In this document: one piece after another, positions 21,476 to 33,400 of the stretch | Numbering within the stretch: position 1 is the first letter of the stretch | Layout of the letters: each line of letters opens with the position of its first letter | DNA from: Zhengitettix transpicula | Taxonomy: Eukaryota; Arthropoda; Insecta; Orthoptera; Tetrigidae | NCBI GenBank assembly: GCA_037074705.1 | Contig: CM073590.1 | Coordinates: 240,965,101-241,029,100 of the forward strand | Length of the DNA stretch: 64,000 nucleotides | Reading direction: 5' to 3' | Translations under genes and position numbers: made by a program | The notes under the pieces: generated by a model | Database searches by the model: none | The model's input: the letters and a program-made list of their open reading frames with translations, nothing else | What the model was told of the DNA's origin: nothing

Positions 21476-21960
21476 GGGCTGTCTGCGAAGCTACCTTTTG
21501 GGATGCCTTTTCCTCTCCGTTTTTGAACTAAGGTTCCCACAAGCCGAGGCACCTCGGCCTGATTTGAGAGGTGCATGTTCCGGGGTCCCAGTCGTTGGGC
21601 ATACGGTAAGAGTTGTTCGCTGTGCCCATTGCAACAGTCGGCCAGCTGCCTCCTGAACTGGTCGAGGTACGGAGAAAGGAATGCTGCGACCCCACAGCAA
21701 ACTCTTCTCCCGCTATCGGACGGGCGTGGGACAAGTACCCAATGTCCGACCTACCTGATGCATGTTTTTCTAGGGTTTTCTCTGCATTGCTTTTAGGCGA
21801 ATTCCGGGTAGGATCCTTAATGTATAGCCCGGGGGCCCTAGTTGACCCTTTGCTACCTTCCTCTACCCTTCCGCATCCCCCATTTCAAATCCCTTCCCTT
21901 CCCTAAAGGGGAGTTGCCACCATGTGGATTACCCTCATGTGGCCTGTTACCCTAAATAAA
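21466..21960 (+). repeat. R1 interspersed repeat, copy 3
   Basis: Same unit as at the window start. Its reading frames differ from the mirror copy at 34438-34920 by very few residues, showing how recent the inverted duplication is relative to the first two R1 copies. Confidence 0.75.
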
Positions 21961-21964
21961 CAAA

Positions 21965-22105
21965 AAAAAATACAGTTGTGTCACTCTAGGCTCTTCTTCG
22001 CACAGGACGAAAGAGACAAGGACCCCAAAAACGTTGTGTGGTATTTATATTATTACTTTTTTTTGTCTGAATTGGCTATCTTTCTCATTCATTATCTTCA
22101 ATGAG
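21965..22105. repeat. PLE-associated terminal repeat, left arm
   Basis: 'gttgtgtcactctaggctc', 'aaacgttgtgtggtatttat' and 'ctgaattggctatc', one half of the palindromic set. Mirror at 34290-34430. Confidence 0.55.
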
Positions 22106-22138
22106 ACGTAAATTTTTTCATTTTAACAATAAATACAA

Positions 22139-22273
22139 ACACGAGCCTCAAGAGGTTCTTATTTACCGTGATTAGACGTTATACATCCTATTTCAGCTGT
22201 GTCCTATTATTCCGAGCGCCATTTATTATTGTCAAGTATTACGAATGTCGCCACTGAAATGTTATAATCTATG
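22139..22273 (+). promoter_or_regulatory. first (outermost) of three tandem DSKC promoter modules
   Basis: 'cacgagcctcaagaggttct' followed by 'tatttaccgtgattagacg' matches the family TATA block but with TATTTA instead of TATATA. It is followed by the 'attccgagcgcc' to 'gaaatgttataat' segment. No gene follows. A mobile element interrupts the module at about 22274. Confidence 0.5.
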
Positions 22274-22995
22274 TAATATGTATGTATTGATTTACGTTAA
22301 TTTCTATAAAAATTAAAACGCGTGGACAAATTGAAACAAAAATTGGTACACGTATATTCTTCAAAACGCGACAAACGGTAATGTGGGGGTGAGAAGCCCC
22401 TAGCATAAATGTGGAAAGAATTATAATAAAAAATGTTGTCATTTTGTGTTAAATTACTGCGAACCAAGAGACCGTGACGTCACTCGCGAGACACGTTACT
22501 ACGCTTCAAATAATGGAAATATTTCTAATGAAATAAAGCAGAAATATTTTCATTGAATAAAAAGAATAATTTTATCCAGTAATACTGTATCGAATGATGA
22601 TAAAAAACAATACGGAATAGTTAACGATCCTCGGGATAAATGTAAGATAATTTTCCGACCATATTAGTTAAGTCCAATATGGCGACTATTTGTTTACATT
22701 GTGAATCTAGCTAACAACTTTATCCAATTTAATCTTTCGAAATGTCTGAAGACTGAGGGACAGTTATGTCCTGCAATACTCAAGGAGTATATTTAATTAT
22801 TCTATTCGGAAAGAAATACAGAGGTATGTTTGTTGGGTTTATTGCAATAAAATTCAATGTATTCTACAGCTGTTCAATTAATGCGCTATCCGTCGAAAGT
22901 GTGCACGGAACTAGGAACTAAAGATTAATATAAAATTAAATACCTTTTTGGGGTTTATATAAATAAGCACACGGGCAACGCCGGGCACGCAGCTG
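22274..22995 (-). mobile_element. non-autonomous element with CATA-repeat end, left arm
   Basis: About 720 bp inserted in DSKC upstream DNA at 'gttataat'. On the minus strand it begins near 'gcccggcgttgcccgtgtg' and ends with 'aatacatacatattacatag', a microsatellite-like tail. Other copies are its mirror (33400-34130) and a diverged one at 49125-49850. No transposase frame is visible. It is probably a LINE- or Helitron-mobilised repeat; class uncertain. Confidence 0.5.
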
Positions 22996-23320
22996 GTAAG
23001 CGATAAAGATGCAGACTGATTTATGATTTTAAAAGCTTTGACAATGAAATCAACAAAGATATACGCTGTTGGTGAAAAAAAATATATCGCAATTAACGAC
23101 TCGTCAATTTCAAAGATCATACGGAGAAACAAAAGAGTAAGGCTCAAAGATTTTACGTCAGATAAATATTATCTCTTTCTTAGTTAATTTAATTGACATC
23201 CAGAAGTTGCCGTCAACACACGAGAATGTCACGTTTACATGCAGAGCAATAATGAGTTTACACACGAGCCTCAGGAGGTTCTTATATACCGTGTTTATCC
23301 TATTTCAGCAGAGTACGAAT
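22996..23320 (+). promoter_or_regulatory. second tandem DSKC promoter module
   Basis: Carries 'gaagttgccgtcaacacacg', 'aatgtcacgtttacatgcag', 'gagcaataatgag' and 'cctcaggaggttcttatata' (TATA about 23283-23288), but runs into a third copy of the upstream region instead of a gene. Confidence 0.55.
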
Positions 23321-23718
23321 ATTCCGAGCGACTGTAAAGCCGCCATTACTTATTGTCTAGTTGTACGAATATCGGCGCGGAAAGGTTACAATAAGCAATT
23401 AAGAAGCTGACTGATTTATTATTTAAAAGCTTCCGCAATGATATCAACAAAGATGTACCGTGAAAGAGATGGTGAAAGAGATATTGCAATTATCGACTCG
23501 TCAATCTAAAATAACTTACGGGTAAACAAAAGACAAAGGTTCAAACATTTTACGTCCGATAAATATGATCTCTATCTTAGTTAATTTAATTGAACTCCAA
23601 ACGTTCTCGTAACCACACCTGAATGTCACGTTTACATGCAGAGCAATAACACAAGAGACTCAAGACGTTCTTATATACCGTGGTTAGACGTGTTGGTATC
23701 AAGACAAAGTCATCAGCC
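23321..23718 (+). promoter_or_regulatory. third tandem promoter module, directly upstream of C4
   Basis: Same block order. TATA at about 23673-23678 in 'gttcttataccgtgg'-type context, with the ATG at 23719. It contains a short direct duplication, 'gtgaaagagatggtgaaagag'. Confidence 0.6.
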
Positions 23719-24033
23719 ATGGACAGCAAGTGTGTGATGGTGGCGCTGCTGCTGTTGGCTTGGCGGTAGCATCAGCCATGCAACCAGGACCAGATCCACC
23801 GGATTACATCCCCTATAATCGTCCACAAGATTTGCCAAGATATCTACCAACTGTCCATCGTCGTGACCATTTTTCCAATATATCTACCAACGGTCTATCG
23901 CCCAGATGAACCACCAGATGATCTGCCAACGCTCATTGATAACCCAGTAGAAAATTCTCTCGAAGATAACTACAGCCCACTAATACCGTACGAAGATTTC
24001 GTCGTACCAGACACAAGAGTGCGTCAAAGGATA
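23719..24033 (+). pseudogene. DSKC-family long variant C4, frameshifted
   Basis: Begins MDSKCVMVALLL but has two extra bases in the signal peptide and stops after codon 16. In other frames it reads AMQPGPDPPDYIPYNRPQDL, then a Pro-rich doubled segment (RYLPTVHRRD and IYLPTVYRPDEPPDD), then LPTLIDNPVENSLEDNYSPL and a donor at 24034. At 315 nt it is longer than the 246-nt exon. Its mirror C6 carries the same lesions, so they predate the inverted duplication. A pseudogene of a distinct, longer subfamily. Confidence 0.65.
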
Positions 24034-24707
24034 GTAAGTGTTTTCGTCTATTAAATCCAACTGCACCAGCGACGGATTTCAGGTCAGGTTTCAACTGAAG
24101 TTGACTCTTGAGCTGATGATGTCCAAATAAACAGCTGTAGTAGCCATAGTTTTAATAACCACAACAGACATTAAAAAGGAATATCAAACAGTTTCTCTTT
24201 CTGGTGAGCGATGGTCCAGCTGAGGATGTTGTAGAATGAAGGCTTTTACAGTTTATGTGGTGAAGGAGAAATTCTCATTTTGAAAACTGGTACCGTTTAG
24301 ACAAGATACACCGCCATCGTCTTCACTGATCAAAAATATTTAGAGTCATGGAATGTCAACAATAAGGCGAGCTCTCAATTTTAATCCCTATCTCAGACCT
24401 TTCCTTCTACACCAACGTCTGCCTGTTACTTATTTTCTTAAGAATTTTCTTTTATTTACTTTTGAAGAGATAAGAACAACTGTTTTTCTGAATTGATTTT
24501 GTATTTATTTGTAGTCAGGAATATTTTTATTTTATTTAAGATCTGCAGACATCTATTAAACAAAGGTTTTGTATTCGTTAGACAGACTTGTTATGTCTGA
24601 AGATCGACGACTATTTGTAACTAATGAGTGCAATTGATTTCAGGTTTGGGGAACATTAACACCATATTATTAACGCCGCCTTCCTCAGCCATACGCCGGA
24701 TTGTGTG
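24034..24707 (+). other. 3' flank of C4
   Basis: Diverged version of the post-exon-1 DNA. The 66-codon frame is destroyed here (stop after Phe-Met-Trp). It ends at a recombination junction with the next direct repeat at 24708-24712. Confidence 0.5.
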
Positions 24708-24864
24708 CGAGGAAAGAGAATACGTCGTTACATAATATTACAATATAATTATTGGATGCTGCAGCAATTCAGATGTTAACATAAAAATAACTAAAAATCT
24801 AAAACAGGAATTTCCCTGTCCAACATAACTTAAAGAACTATATCGGAATAATAATAAAAATAAT

Positions 24865-25275
24865 CCTGTTTGGAGTTGCGGGACACCATCAGGTGGCGGA
24901 TAGAGGAACGTTCACCAGATGTGGTGGGTACCGGGGAAATAAAATACCTGGAGCAGACCAAAACCAGCTGCTGCTGCCTTGTAGCATAGGTAGTTGGATC
25001 TACAAAGGTTAGGGGAAGAAAACCCTGATTGAAAAGCACCCAGTCTTCCAGTTTGGGGGTTGGGCGAAGGGTTAACAACCCTACACCTTAAAAATAATCT
25101 CGTTCAGAAAGCCTTACTAAGCGAAGCCGGACGCATGGAATGGAAACGACTAAAGGAAAAAAATTAGGGTACGGAGGAGTTGGACATAAGAGGATGGAGA
25201 AGGAAAGCAAAAGATAGTGAGGCAGACTGTAGCCTTACAAGGGCTGTAACGCCATAGTGTAGTAGTAGTAATGAA
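24865..25275 (+). repeat. LINE 3' end, second copy
   Basis: Direct copy of 12755-13165 with a few substitutions and the same TAG-repeat tail. Confidence 0.5.
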
Positions 25276-25866
25276 AATAATAAGGTTTAAAGTTACCAAG
25301 GGGAATAACATAATATTTACAGTACTGAAACAAATTCAATACGTACTACTAAAAAATTAATTATTAGAGAATTAACTATCATAAAATATAGAATTACACA
25401 TCATACAAGAATAATCACACTAGGAGGAGGAAACACAAACGACGGACAAGTGACGTCACGTAACAGAGCGACGAGGAATCTGCAAACTCCAGGCCCTCGT
25501 TAAAGAAACAGACAAAGAAAAGAGCAGAAAAGACCAACATTGAATAAGCAAGTTCAGAAATAAGTAGTTATTATTAGCAACACTTTCAACACTTTAGCAG
25601 GATAAACAAAAAGTAATGAATTATAAGGGGGAACGATCAAGAAACTCCTGCACTGAGTAAAACACCAGCGGCCATTCGTAGAATATTTTAACACTGAATC
25701 CCAAAGCTCTTGTAGTTATTATTGTTCATTGCTCCTGGAGGAAGAGTATTATTATCCCTGGATGCTGAATACTTCTCTGGTAGAGAGCAAAGATCTTAGA
25801 AATGAGCGATTTCTAGTCTCGTAATCTTGAGACTCGCCATTCGTTTGAAAAAGACTTAATAATTTC
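25276..25866 (+). repeat. non-coding part of the second direct copy
   Basis: Copy of 13166-13757. No independent features. Confidence 0.4.
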
Positions 25867-26425
25867 GTGAATAAACTCGCTGGGAACGGTTATTTTACTA
25901 GTCAGTTGACAGAACTCAAAAGCGAAGACAATTGGAGCAGAACTGACTTTTACCCTTGTTTACCTTTGATCCTGTTTCTTTTCTTGTTTATCAGTTCGTC
26001 TCTGCGAAATTGTCTAGTTTACAAAATCTCTTCTTCTAATTGTAATTCCTGCTACATGGGGCGAACTAAACGTTCCCTTAATACACGTATCAAGGAACAT
26101 GTGTGTAAAATAAAACTCAATGTTAGTCTCCAAACATATCATCAACTGCGAACCCACATTTGATTGGCAAAATGCTAAGATTTTAGACATTGACACCAGG
26201 TACAATTCCAGAGATGCTTCACATTAAATCAAACATCATAGCTATTAATGTACAAACAGACTCTATGAAACTCAACAATTGCTACGATCCCTTATTGTTA
26301 CGCCAACCCTTCGGCCCTACCATTGTCGTTACGTTTTCGTCGCTTTTGAGTTTTGTCAACTGACCAGTGCAGTTGTGTCGCTCTAGGTTCTTCTTAGAAA
26401 GAAAGAAGGATCCCATAAACGTTAT
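25867..26425 (+). pseudogene. PLE GIY-YIG endonuclease remnant, spacer copy
   Basis: Frame open 25867-26160, slightly longer than in the left arm (EHVCKIKLNVSLQTYHQLRT). Same core VYKI, CxxC, YMG and RTKR. The continuation is frameshifted. Confidence 0.7.
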
Positions 26426-26929
26426 TCATCCATATATTCGCTTTAACACTTAATTAAAATCTACTCCCTTAATTACAAGATGCTTAATTCGGTTTGTTTC
26501 TTTTGCTCCTTTGTTACTGTTCCTGACTTAGATATTAAGTATGAGTATATTGAATCTGTCCACTTCATAGCTCGAGGTTTATGTTATTTGTAGCTACATA
26601 AAAGTGCAACGCGGCCATAAGTTGTGGAGATTCATTAAACTAATTATAAAACTATACGCACAAGTTTTATTTGGCATTCGTGAAAAAACTGCAATAAACA
26701 TGCTCAAACTGTTTTAGAGACTTGTAAAAATACTGAAAACACCGACACTTTTAAATGTCACTAACAGGACGCGGCTGTTAATTTTTTTAATGAAATCCAA
26801 AGAACAACCGATTTTGAGTCATTTATCCGCAGCCATGTTAGAAACGCAGTTTTGTTTTCTCGTTGCTGCTCAAGTCAAGTTAAATATTGTTAAGGAAATT
26901 TCTTCTTCGTAGGCTGTTCCCCCTTTTAT
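26426..26929 (+). repeat. orphan upstream-type segment, spacer copy
   Basis: Copy of 14316-14824. Nothing new. Confidence 0.4.
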
Positions 26930-27655
26930 AGGTTTGCCGTCTTCAATTTCCATTTCTGTCTTTCGTTTCAATCGCCCTCTTCCAAATTCTTATCCTTCTT
27001 TATGTTTTTCACGTGGGTTTCCCCACTTTAATCTGGCTCTGCCGCGTTTATTTTTTCCAGTAGGTGACTATTGGTATATTTCTTTTGGCCAACTTCCATT
27101 TTCCATTCTTTGTACGTGACCATCCACCATTTAAGGATTTGATTTTCAATGTTTTTAACGACAGACGTGGTTACGTTCATTTCTTTCCAAAGGAGCTCAT
27201 TTCTAATTTTATCCTGTCTTGTTTTTTGAAGACTTCTACTGTTCTAATTTTGTTGTTTTGTAATTCTGTCAGGGGCCATGTTTCGCTTCCATAATGTAGA
27301 ATGTTCTGTATTTATGCTCTTATAAATTTTGATTTTTGTTTTTGCTTTGTTAAATTTTTATTCCAGATTATTCCGTGCGTAAAATCTTGGTAGCATTCTT
27401 TGCCATTGCAATTTTAGTTTGTATATGTCTATATTCACATGTACCAACATATGTAATTATTGTCCCCCAAGTATTTAAAAAAAATTCAAATTTTTTTTAT
27501 ATTTCCTGTTTCGAGTGTTATGTCTTTAACGTCTTTTCGTAATACATGTATTCTGTCTTCTGTAAATTTTTGTTCAGTCCCCATTTTTTATATTCTTCCA
27601 TGAGCTTATTTATCATGTCCTCTTCATCTCCTGCAAATATTACCTGAACAACAGT
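26930..27655 (-). pseudogene. LINE reverse transcriptase remnant, spacer copy
   Basis: Copy of 14820-15545. It has extra indels near 27480-27550 that destroy the KTEYM frame still readable in the left arm. Confidence 0.6.
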
Positions 27656-28374
27656 GAATGCAGTATCTTATCAAGTTAAATATAATAATTTACTTGTCTG
27701 TAAAATGTGGCATTTTAAATTTCAATGAGTGCCGGTAGGAAAATCAATTATTTTTCATCACCACAAGTTCTGCTCGTGCAGGCCATCGACTCCTGCATCA
27801 CTTACTTCAGAAGCCTGAAACCTTTTCCATTTCCTTTCGGTATCTAGACATTAGGTTCTGAAATTTACCATCAATCTGTCTTCCTATACAGCCTGTTGGT
27901 CAGAAAAACTTTCAATTATTCAATTTCAAATATAATAAATATCAAACACGACGATTCTACAGCGATATGGACCTCTTCATGTGTGTAGATGTTACATTCT
28001 GTCATCTGGACCAATAAGTTGAGAAGCAAAGTCTTACATGCAAGATAATTTTTAAAAATAATTCATACTGTTACTTACAATTAATTATAAGAAAATTTAA
28101 GTTTGCGTATATTTTAACTTTCACTTTGAGGCCTGCACGACTGTTATATGGGCACAACTAGTACGAGTATTATTGAAATTTATCCAAAAAAATAACAACA
28201 ACGGAAATACTATTTTCAAATCGTACAACACCATAATAAAGAATCATAACTTTTATTTTAATTGTTAATATCGTTTTTAATATAAACGACCCAAATATTA
28301 GACCAAATATGTAACATCTGTACAGTGTTGCCAATCCAAATTATGTTTCTTTAAACAAAGATGTTTGGATAAGA
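27656..28374. other. non-coding part of the second direct copy
   Basis: Copy of 15546-16261. Confidence 0.4.
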
Positions 28375-28590
28375 AAGATAGCCAAATACAGATCAAAGAA
28401 GGGATAATATAAATACCACACAACGTTTTTGAGATTATTGTCCCTTTAGTCAGGTGCTAAGAAGAAGAGCCTAGAGTGACACAACTGCACTCGTCAGTTG
28501 ACAAAGACAAGGATCCCAGAAACGTTGTGTCGTATTTATATTATCCTCTCTTTTATCTGTATTAAGCTGTGTTTCTTATTCATTATCAGA
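28375..28590. repeat. palindromic element, spacer copy
   Basis: Same inverted-repeat element as 16262-16476. The right half has 'ctgtattaagctgtg' instead of 'ctgtatttggctgtg'. Confidence 0.6.
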
Positions 28591-29575
28591 CCTAAATTTT
28601 TTTCATTTTAAACATGTTTGGACGCAACGGAATAATTTTGGACGTTAAATATCAAATTATTTTTATGTTCATTGAATCTAGTTTTATAATAAAACAGTAA
28701 ATGACCTTATACACCCCCTTCTTATATATTTATATTGTGACGACGTTTCTAAACCGTTTTGTACCTTCTTCAGGTATTTTTCTACAGAGGGAGGATTACA
28801 AATGATTAGGTATTCTAGTTTTTTGACTCCTCTTAGTTCTGCACGATATAACAATTATTTCATTGTAAACAAAAATTTTTGTAAATAACATCAAGTTTAT
28901 CTAAAGTGTTAAATTTTGTCCTTAATATTTTTAACTAACTTGAAATTATTGGAGGTTTTAAAAATAATGATGATGCCATAATTATTAAACAAGTCAATAA
29001 TTTTATCTTAAATATTATTAAAATAATTGCTGTACGAACAAAGTTTGTTCTTCGGCTTATTAATTAGTGAATTGTTATCGTACTAGATTTTAATAAAATG
29101 TATTTGTAATTAAATTGTAACTGGTAAGAATTTAGAAGAAGGATATTAACAATTTAGTCTCGGTTACCTTCACAATACCTTTGTTGAACTAATCTACATA
29201 TAGTTTTATTGGGAGCCGAGGTGAGATTAAACATGTAAATAAGCACCCTTTTTGAATATCTGTGTTTTTGATACTAATTACTCGGAAATTTCTTATTTTA
29301 ATCTAAGACCAAAACATAAAAAAAATTAAGTTTATTATTAAAATTGTTTCTTACTAATAGGACGGTTTTTCCCCTTAATTTCTGTAATTTAGTTTTCACA
29401 GAATCAATAATATTTTCTTGGTTTACATCCCGAAATTAAAGCCACAATTTCCTGATATTTGTTATTTTGGGCCGTTTTTGTTTGTACAACACTCATCATT
29501 TTTATTCCAAAGTGAAAGCCTTTTTTTTTGTACTTTTTATTAAATTTTCTACTTTTTCTGTGAAACTGAAGTCAA
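28591..29575 (-). pseudogene. degraded PLE-like 3' remnant, spacer copy
   Basis: Copy of 16477-17460 with scattered substitutions. Confidence 0.4.
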
Positions 29576-29835
29576 TACGCCGTTGGTGAAAGAGAGATCG
29601 CAATTAACGACGCGTCAATTTAAAACATCATCCAGAGATGGGAAAGACTGAGACTCGAGGATTTTAAGTCGGATGAAATATGATCTCCATCTAGTTTATT
29701 TGACATCCAGAAGTTGCCGTAACCCGAACACAAATGTCACTTTGATATGATGAGCAATAATAAGTTAGCACACGAGTCTCACGAGGTCCTTATATACCGT
29801 GGTCAATCGTGGGTGTCAACACAAACTCATCAGCC
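29576..29835 (+). promoter_or_regulatory. TATA promoter and leader of C5
   Basis: TATATA about 29791-29796 in the same block order as C3. One base differs in the block before it (ctcacgagg instead of ctcaggagg). Confidence 0.7.
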
Positions 29836-30081
29836 ATGGACAGCAAGTGTGTGATGGTAGCGCTGCTGCTGGTTTTGGCTGTAACTTCAGCCATGCAACC
29901 AGGACCAGATACAGATCCACCAGACTATGGTCCTAGATCGCTCTATCGTGGACAGGGAGGACTAGTGGATCTACCATCGCTCATTCGCAGCGTACTAGAA
30001 AGTTCTCTTAAAGATAACTACAACACACTATCACAGTATAGAGTTTACCTCGTTCCAGACCCAGGTGCAAGTTCGCGGATG
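29836..30081 (+). CDS. DSKC-family secreted protein, copy C5, exon 1
   Basis: 82 codons from ATG 29836 to the ATG|GTAAGT donor at 30082. Signal peptide as in the family. The mature part begins MQPGPDTDPPDYGPRSLYRG and continues LPSLIRSVLESSLKDNYNTL and SQYRVYLVPDPGASSRM. It sits in the spacer of the inverted repeat and corresponds to C3 by position, but its protein is closer to C2 and C8. Codons 8, 13 and 15 (GTA, GTT, GCT) match C7 rather than C3, suggesting gene conversion between copies. Intact frame and promoter. Downstream exon uncertain. Confidence 0.65.
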
Positions 30082-30960
30082 GTAAGTGTTTTCCTCTGTT
30101 CAGTTCTGAATGTACCTCCAAATAAACAGCTGTGGTAGCCATGGTTTTAATAACTACAATAGTCTTTGGTGACATGAAAAAGGAATATCAAACAGTTTCT
30201 CTTTCTGGTGAGCGATGGTCCAGCAGAGGATGTTGCAGAATGAAGGCTTTACAGTTTATGTGGCGAATGAGAAATTCTCATTTTGAAAATTGGTACCGTT
30301 TAGACAAGATACACCGTCATCGTCTTCACTGATCAACAATATTTAGTCATGTAATGTCAACAAGAAGGCGAGCTCCCGATTTTGTTTCCTATCTCAGACC
30401 TTTCCTTCTACACCAACGTCTGCCTGTTATCAAATTTTCTTAAGAATTTTCATGTATTTATTTTGAAGAGATAAGAAAAATTGTTTTTCTGAATCGATTT
30501 TGAAATTATTTGCAGTCAGGAATATTTTTATTGTATTTCAGATCTGCAGACATCTATTAAACAAAGGTTTTGTATTCGTTAGACAGACTTGTTATGTCTG
30601 AAGATCGACGACTATTTGTAACTAATGAGTGCAATTGATTTCAGGTTTGGGGAACATTAACACCATATTATTAACGCCGCCTTCCTCAGCCATACGCCGG
30701 ATTGTGTGCGAGGGCGCCTGCTGAAGCACCAACATTTGGGCCGAACCACTTCAATCCAGCGACTTGTTTTGGTCACAAGTTTTGAGATAATTCTAATATA
30801 ATATTACTTCATGAAACAATGTAAACTTCGGATGAAATATATTGAAGGCATTTAAAAATACATGATTGTTTTTTATTACTTTCCAGAGGATTCAATTATT
30901 AAAACATATAATTATATTTAATATTTTCAATTTCTAATGTGTTTGATTTTTTCAACGTTT
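30082..30960 (+). other. intron and candidate downstream exons of C5
   Basis: The 66-codon frame (30132-30332) is intact. Both strong acceptor-like sites are present (about 30541 and 30646). About six differences from C3 in the first 300 bases. Confidence 0.35.
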
Positions 30961-31404
30961 TTTATTTAATGATGAAGATTAACATATTTACCATAACTTC
31001 ATGTAAGAAGAAGGGTCACGGAATATTTGGGGGGGGGAAGATAATCGGAGATAGCAGCGATTGTTGATTGTCGTGTATCTTCTCTGGCGACACACTGGAA
31101 AATGTTCTGGAATTGCAGAGAATCTCTCAGGATAGTTGATTGTTTTGCAGAAAGTGTGTTCTTTCCTGCTCCGCAGGACAAAGTTCTCCCTCATCAGGCT
31201 CTACCTCGTCTACAATCTTCATCAAAAGTCTTCGAAACGTGTAGAGTTTAAATCAGCTGTTTTGCTGATATTTTGAATACGTTTCCATTCGATTGAACAC
31301 AATGTCTCTGAAATAAGTTTGTACTACTTAGGGATAAGTTTTCTAACGCGGACAAATCTTTCCCGATTTATCATATAAATAAAATCTTCATAAATATTTT
31401 TTTA
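30961..31404 (-). pseudogene. PLE C-terminal remnant, tail-to-tail with C5
   Basis: As next to C3, then at about 31130-31260 it switches to a different PLE piece including 'cttcgaaacgtgtagag' and 'ctctacctcgtctac'. Confidence 0.45.
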
Positions 31405-31825
31405 GAGTGACAACCTACATGAGGGTAATCCACGTGGTGGCAACTGCCCTTTAACAGCTTAGGAAGGGATTTAAAAGAGGGGATGCGGTAGGGTTAACTA
31501 GGGTCACCGGGCTATGGTTTAAGGATCCTACTCGGCTTTTTCCTAAAAGTGTTGCAGGATAAACCCCGGACAACCTGCATCAGGAAGGTTGGGCACTGTG
31601 TAATTGTCCCATGCCAGTCCGATAGCGGGAGAGGAGTTTGTTGTGGGGACTCAGCAATCCAGTGAACAACTCTTACCGTATGTCCAAGAGCTGTGACCCC
31701 AGAACATACACCTCTCAGAACAGGTCGACGTGTCTCGGCTTGTGGGGACCTTAGTTCAAAAACGGAGAAGAAAAGACATCCCCATGAAAGAATAGCCCTC
31801 GCAGACAGCCTATCCTCGACACTTC
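31405..31825 (-). repeat. R1 interspersed repeat, copy 4 (diverged)
   Basis: Inverted R1 with many substitutions, unlike the near-identical pair at 21.5 and 34.4 kb. It directly abuts the inner end of the right inverted arm (31826). Confidence 0.65.
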
Positions 31826-32354
31826 TTTGTTTAATAGATGTCTGCAGATCTTAAATAAAATAAAAATATTCCTGACTACAAATAAATACAAAATCAATTC
31901 AGAAAAACAGTTGTTCTTATCTCTTCAAAAGTAAATAAAAGAAAATTCTTAAGAAAATAAGTAACAGGCAGACGTTGGTGTAGAAGGAAAGGTCTGAGAT
32001 AGGGAACAAAATCGAGAGCTCGCCTTCTTGTTGACATTCCATGACTAAATATTGTTGATCAGTGAAGACGATGGCGTGGTATCTTGTCTAAACGGTTCCA
32101 ATTTTCAAAATGAGAATTTCTCATTCGCCACATAAACTGTAAAAGCCTTCATTCTACAACATCCTCTGCTGGACCATCGCTCACGAGAAAGAGAAACTGT
32201 TTGATATTCCTTTTTAATGTCTGTTGTGGTTATTAAAACTATGGCTACTACAGCTGTTTATTTGGACATCATCAGCTCAAGAGTCAACTTCAGTTGAAAC
32301 CTGACCTGAAATCCGTCGCTGGTGCAATTGGATTTAATAGACGAAAACACTTAC
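31826..32354 (-). other. 3' flank of C6
   Basis: Mirror of 24034-24563, with the same decay of the 66-codon frame. Confidence 0.45.
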
Positions 32355-32669
32355 TATCCTTTGACGCACTCTTGTGTCTGGTACGACGAAATCTTCGTAC
32401 GGTATTAGTGGGCTGTAGTTATCTTCGAGAGAATTTTCTACTGGGTTATCAATGAGCGTTGGCAGATCATCTGGTGGTTCATTTGGTCGATAGACGGTTG
32501 GTAGATATATTGGAAAAATGGTCACGACGATGGACCGTTGGTAGATATCTTGGCAAATCTTGTGGACGATTATAGGGGATGTAATCCGGTGGATCTGGTC
32601 CTGGTTGCATGGCTGATGCTACCGCCAAGCCAACAGCAGCAGCGCCACCATCACACACTTGCTGTCCAT
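32355..32669 (-). pseudogene. DSKC-family long variant C6, frameshifted
   Basis: Mirror of C4, 315 nt, ATG at 32669 and donor side at 32354. It shares the two-base insertion in the signal peptide and the later frame loss. Only scattered differences, such as Asp to Asn in the YRPDEPPDD segment. Confidence 0.65.
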
Positions 32670-33400
32670 GGCTGATGACTTTGTCTTGATACCAACACGT
32701 CTAACCACGGTATATAAGAACGTCTTGAGTCTCTTGTGTTATTGCTCTGCATGTAAACGTGACATTCAGGTGTGGTTACGAGAACGTTTGGAGTTCAATT
32801 AAATTAACTAAGATAGAGATCATATTTATCGGACGTAAAATGTTTGAACCTTTGTCTTTTGTTTACCCGTAAGTTATTTTAGATTAACGAGTCGATAATT
32901 GCAATATCTCTTTCACCATCTCTTTCACGGTATATCTTTGTTGATATCATTGCGGAAGCTTTTAAATAATAAATCAGTCAGCTTCTTAATTGCTTATTGT
33001 AACCTTTCCGCGCCGATATTCGTACAACTAGACAATAAGTAATGGCGGCTTTACAGTCGCTCGGAATATTCGTACTCTGCTGAAATAGGATAAACACGGT
33101 ATATAAGAACCTCCTGAGGCTCGTGTGTAAACTCATTATTGCTCTGCATGTAAACGTGACATTCTCGTGTGTTGACGGCAACTTCTGGATGTCAATTAAA
33201 TTAACTAAGAAAGAGATAATATTTATCTGACGTAAAATCTTTGAGCCTTACTCTTTTGTTTCTCCGTATGATCTTTGAAATTGACGAGTCCTTAATTGCG
33301 ATATATTTTTTTTCACCAACAGCGTATATCTTTGTTGATTTCATTGTCAAAGCTTTTAAAATCATAAATCAGTCTGCATCTTTATCGCTTACCAGCTGCG
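32670..33400 (-). promoter_or_regulatory. two tandem promoter modules upstream of C6
   Basis: Mirror of 22996-23718, with TATATA boxes at about 32710-32715 and 33100-33105. The third module lies beyond the inserted element at about 34130-34255. Confidence 0.55.

Larger units (their letters stand above)
10749..24563 (+). repeat. left arm of large inverted repeat
   Basis: Every landmark in this arm has a reverse-complement partner in 31826-45665, with coordinates summing to about 56390-56414: C2/C8 (11792+44622), C3/C7 (17730+38679), C4/C6 (23719+32669), the PLE polymerase (19288+37121) and R1 (21491+34901). Sampled non-gene stretches differ at a few per cent or less, with small indels. Arm length is about 13.8 kb and the spacer is about 7.3 kb. 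Confidence 0.85.
24708..31135 (+). repeat. direct repeat, second copy (of 12598-19030)
   Basis: Fills most of the spacer between the two inverted arms. The junction shows 'cgagg', present at both parental break sites. Confidence 0.85.
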
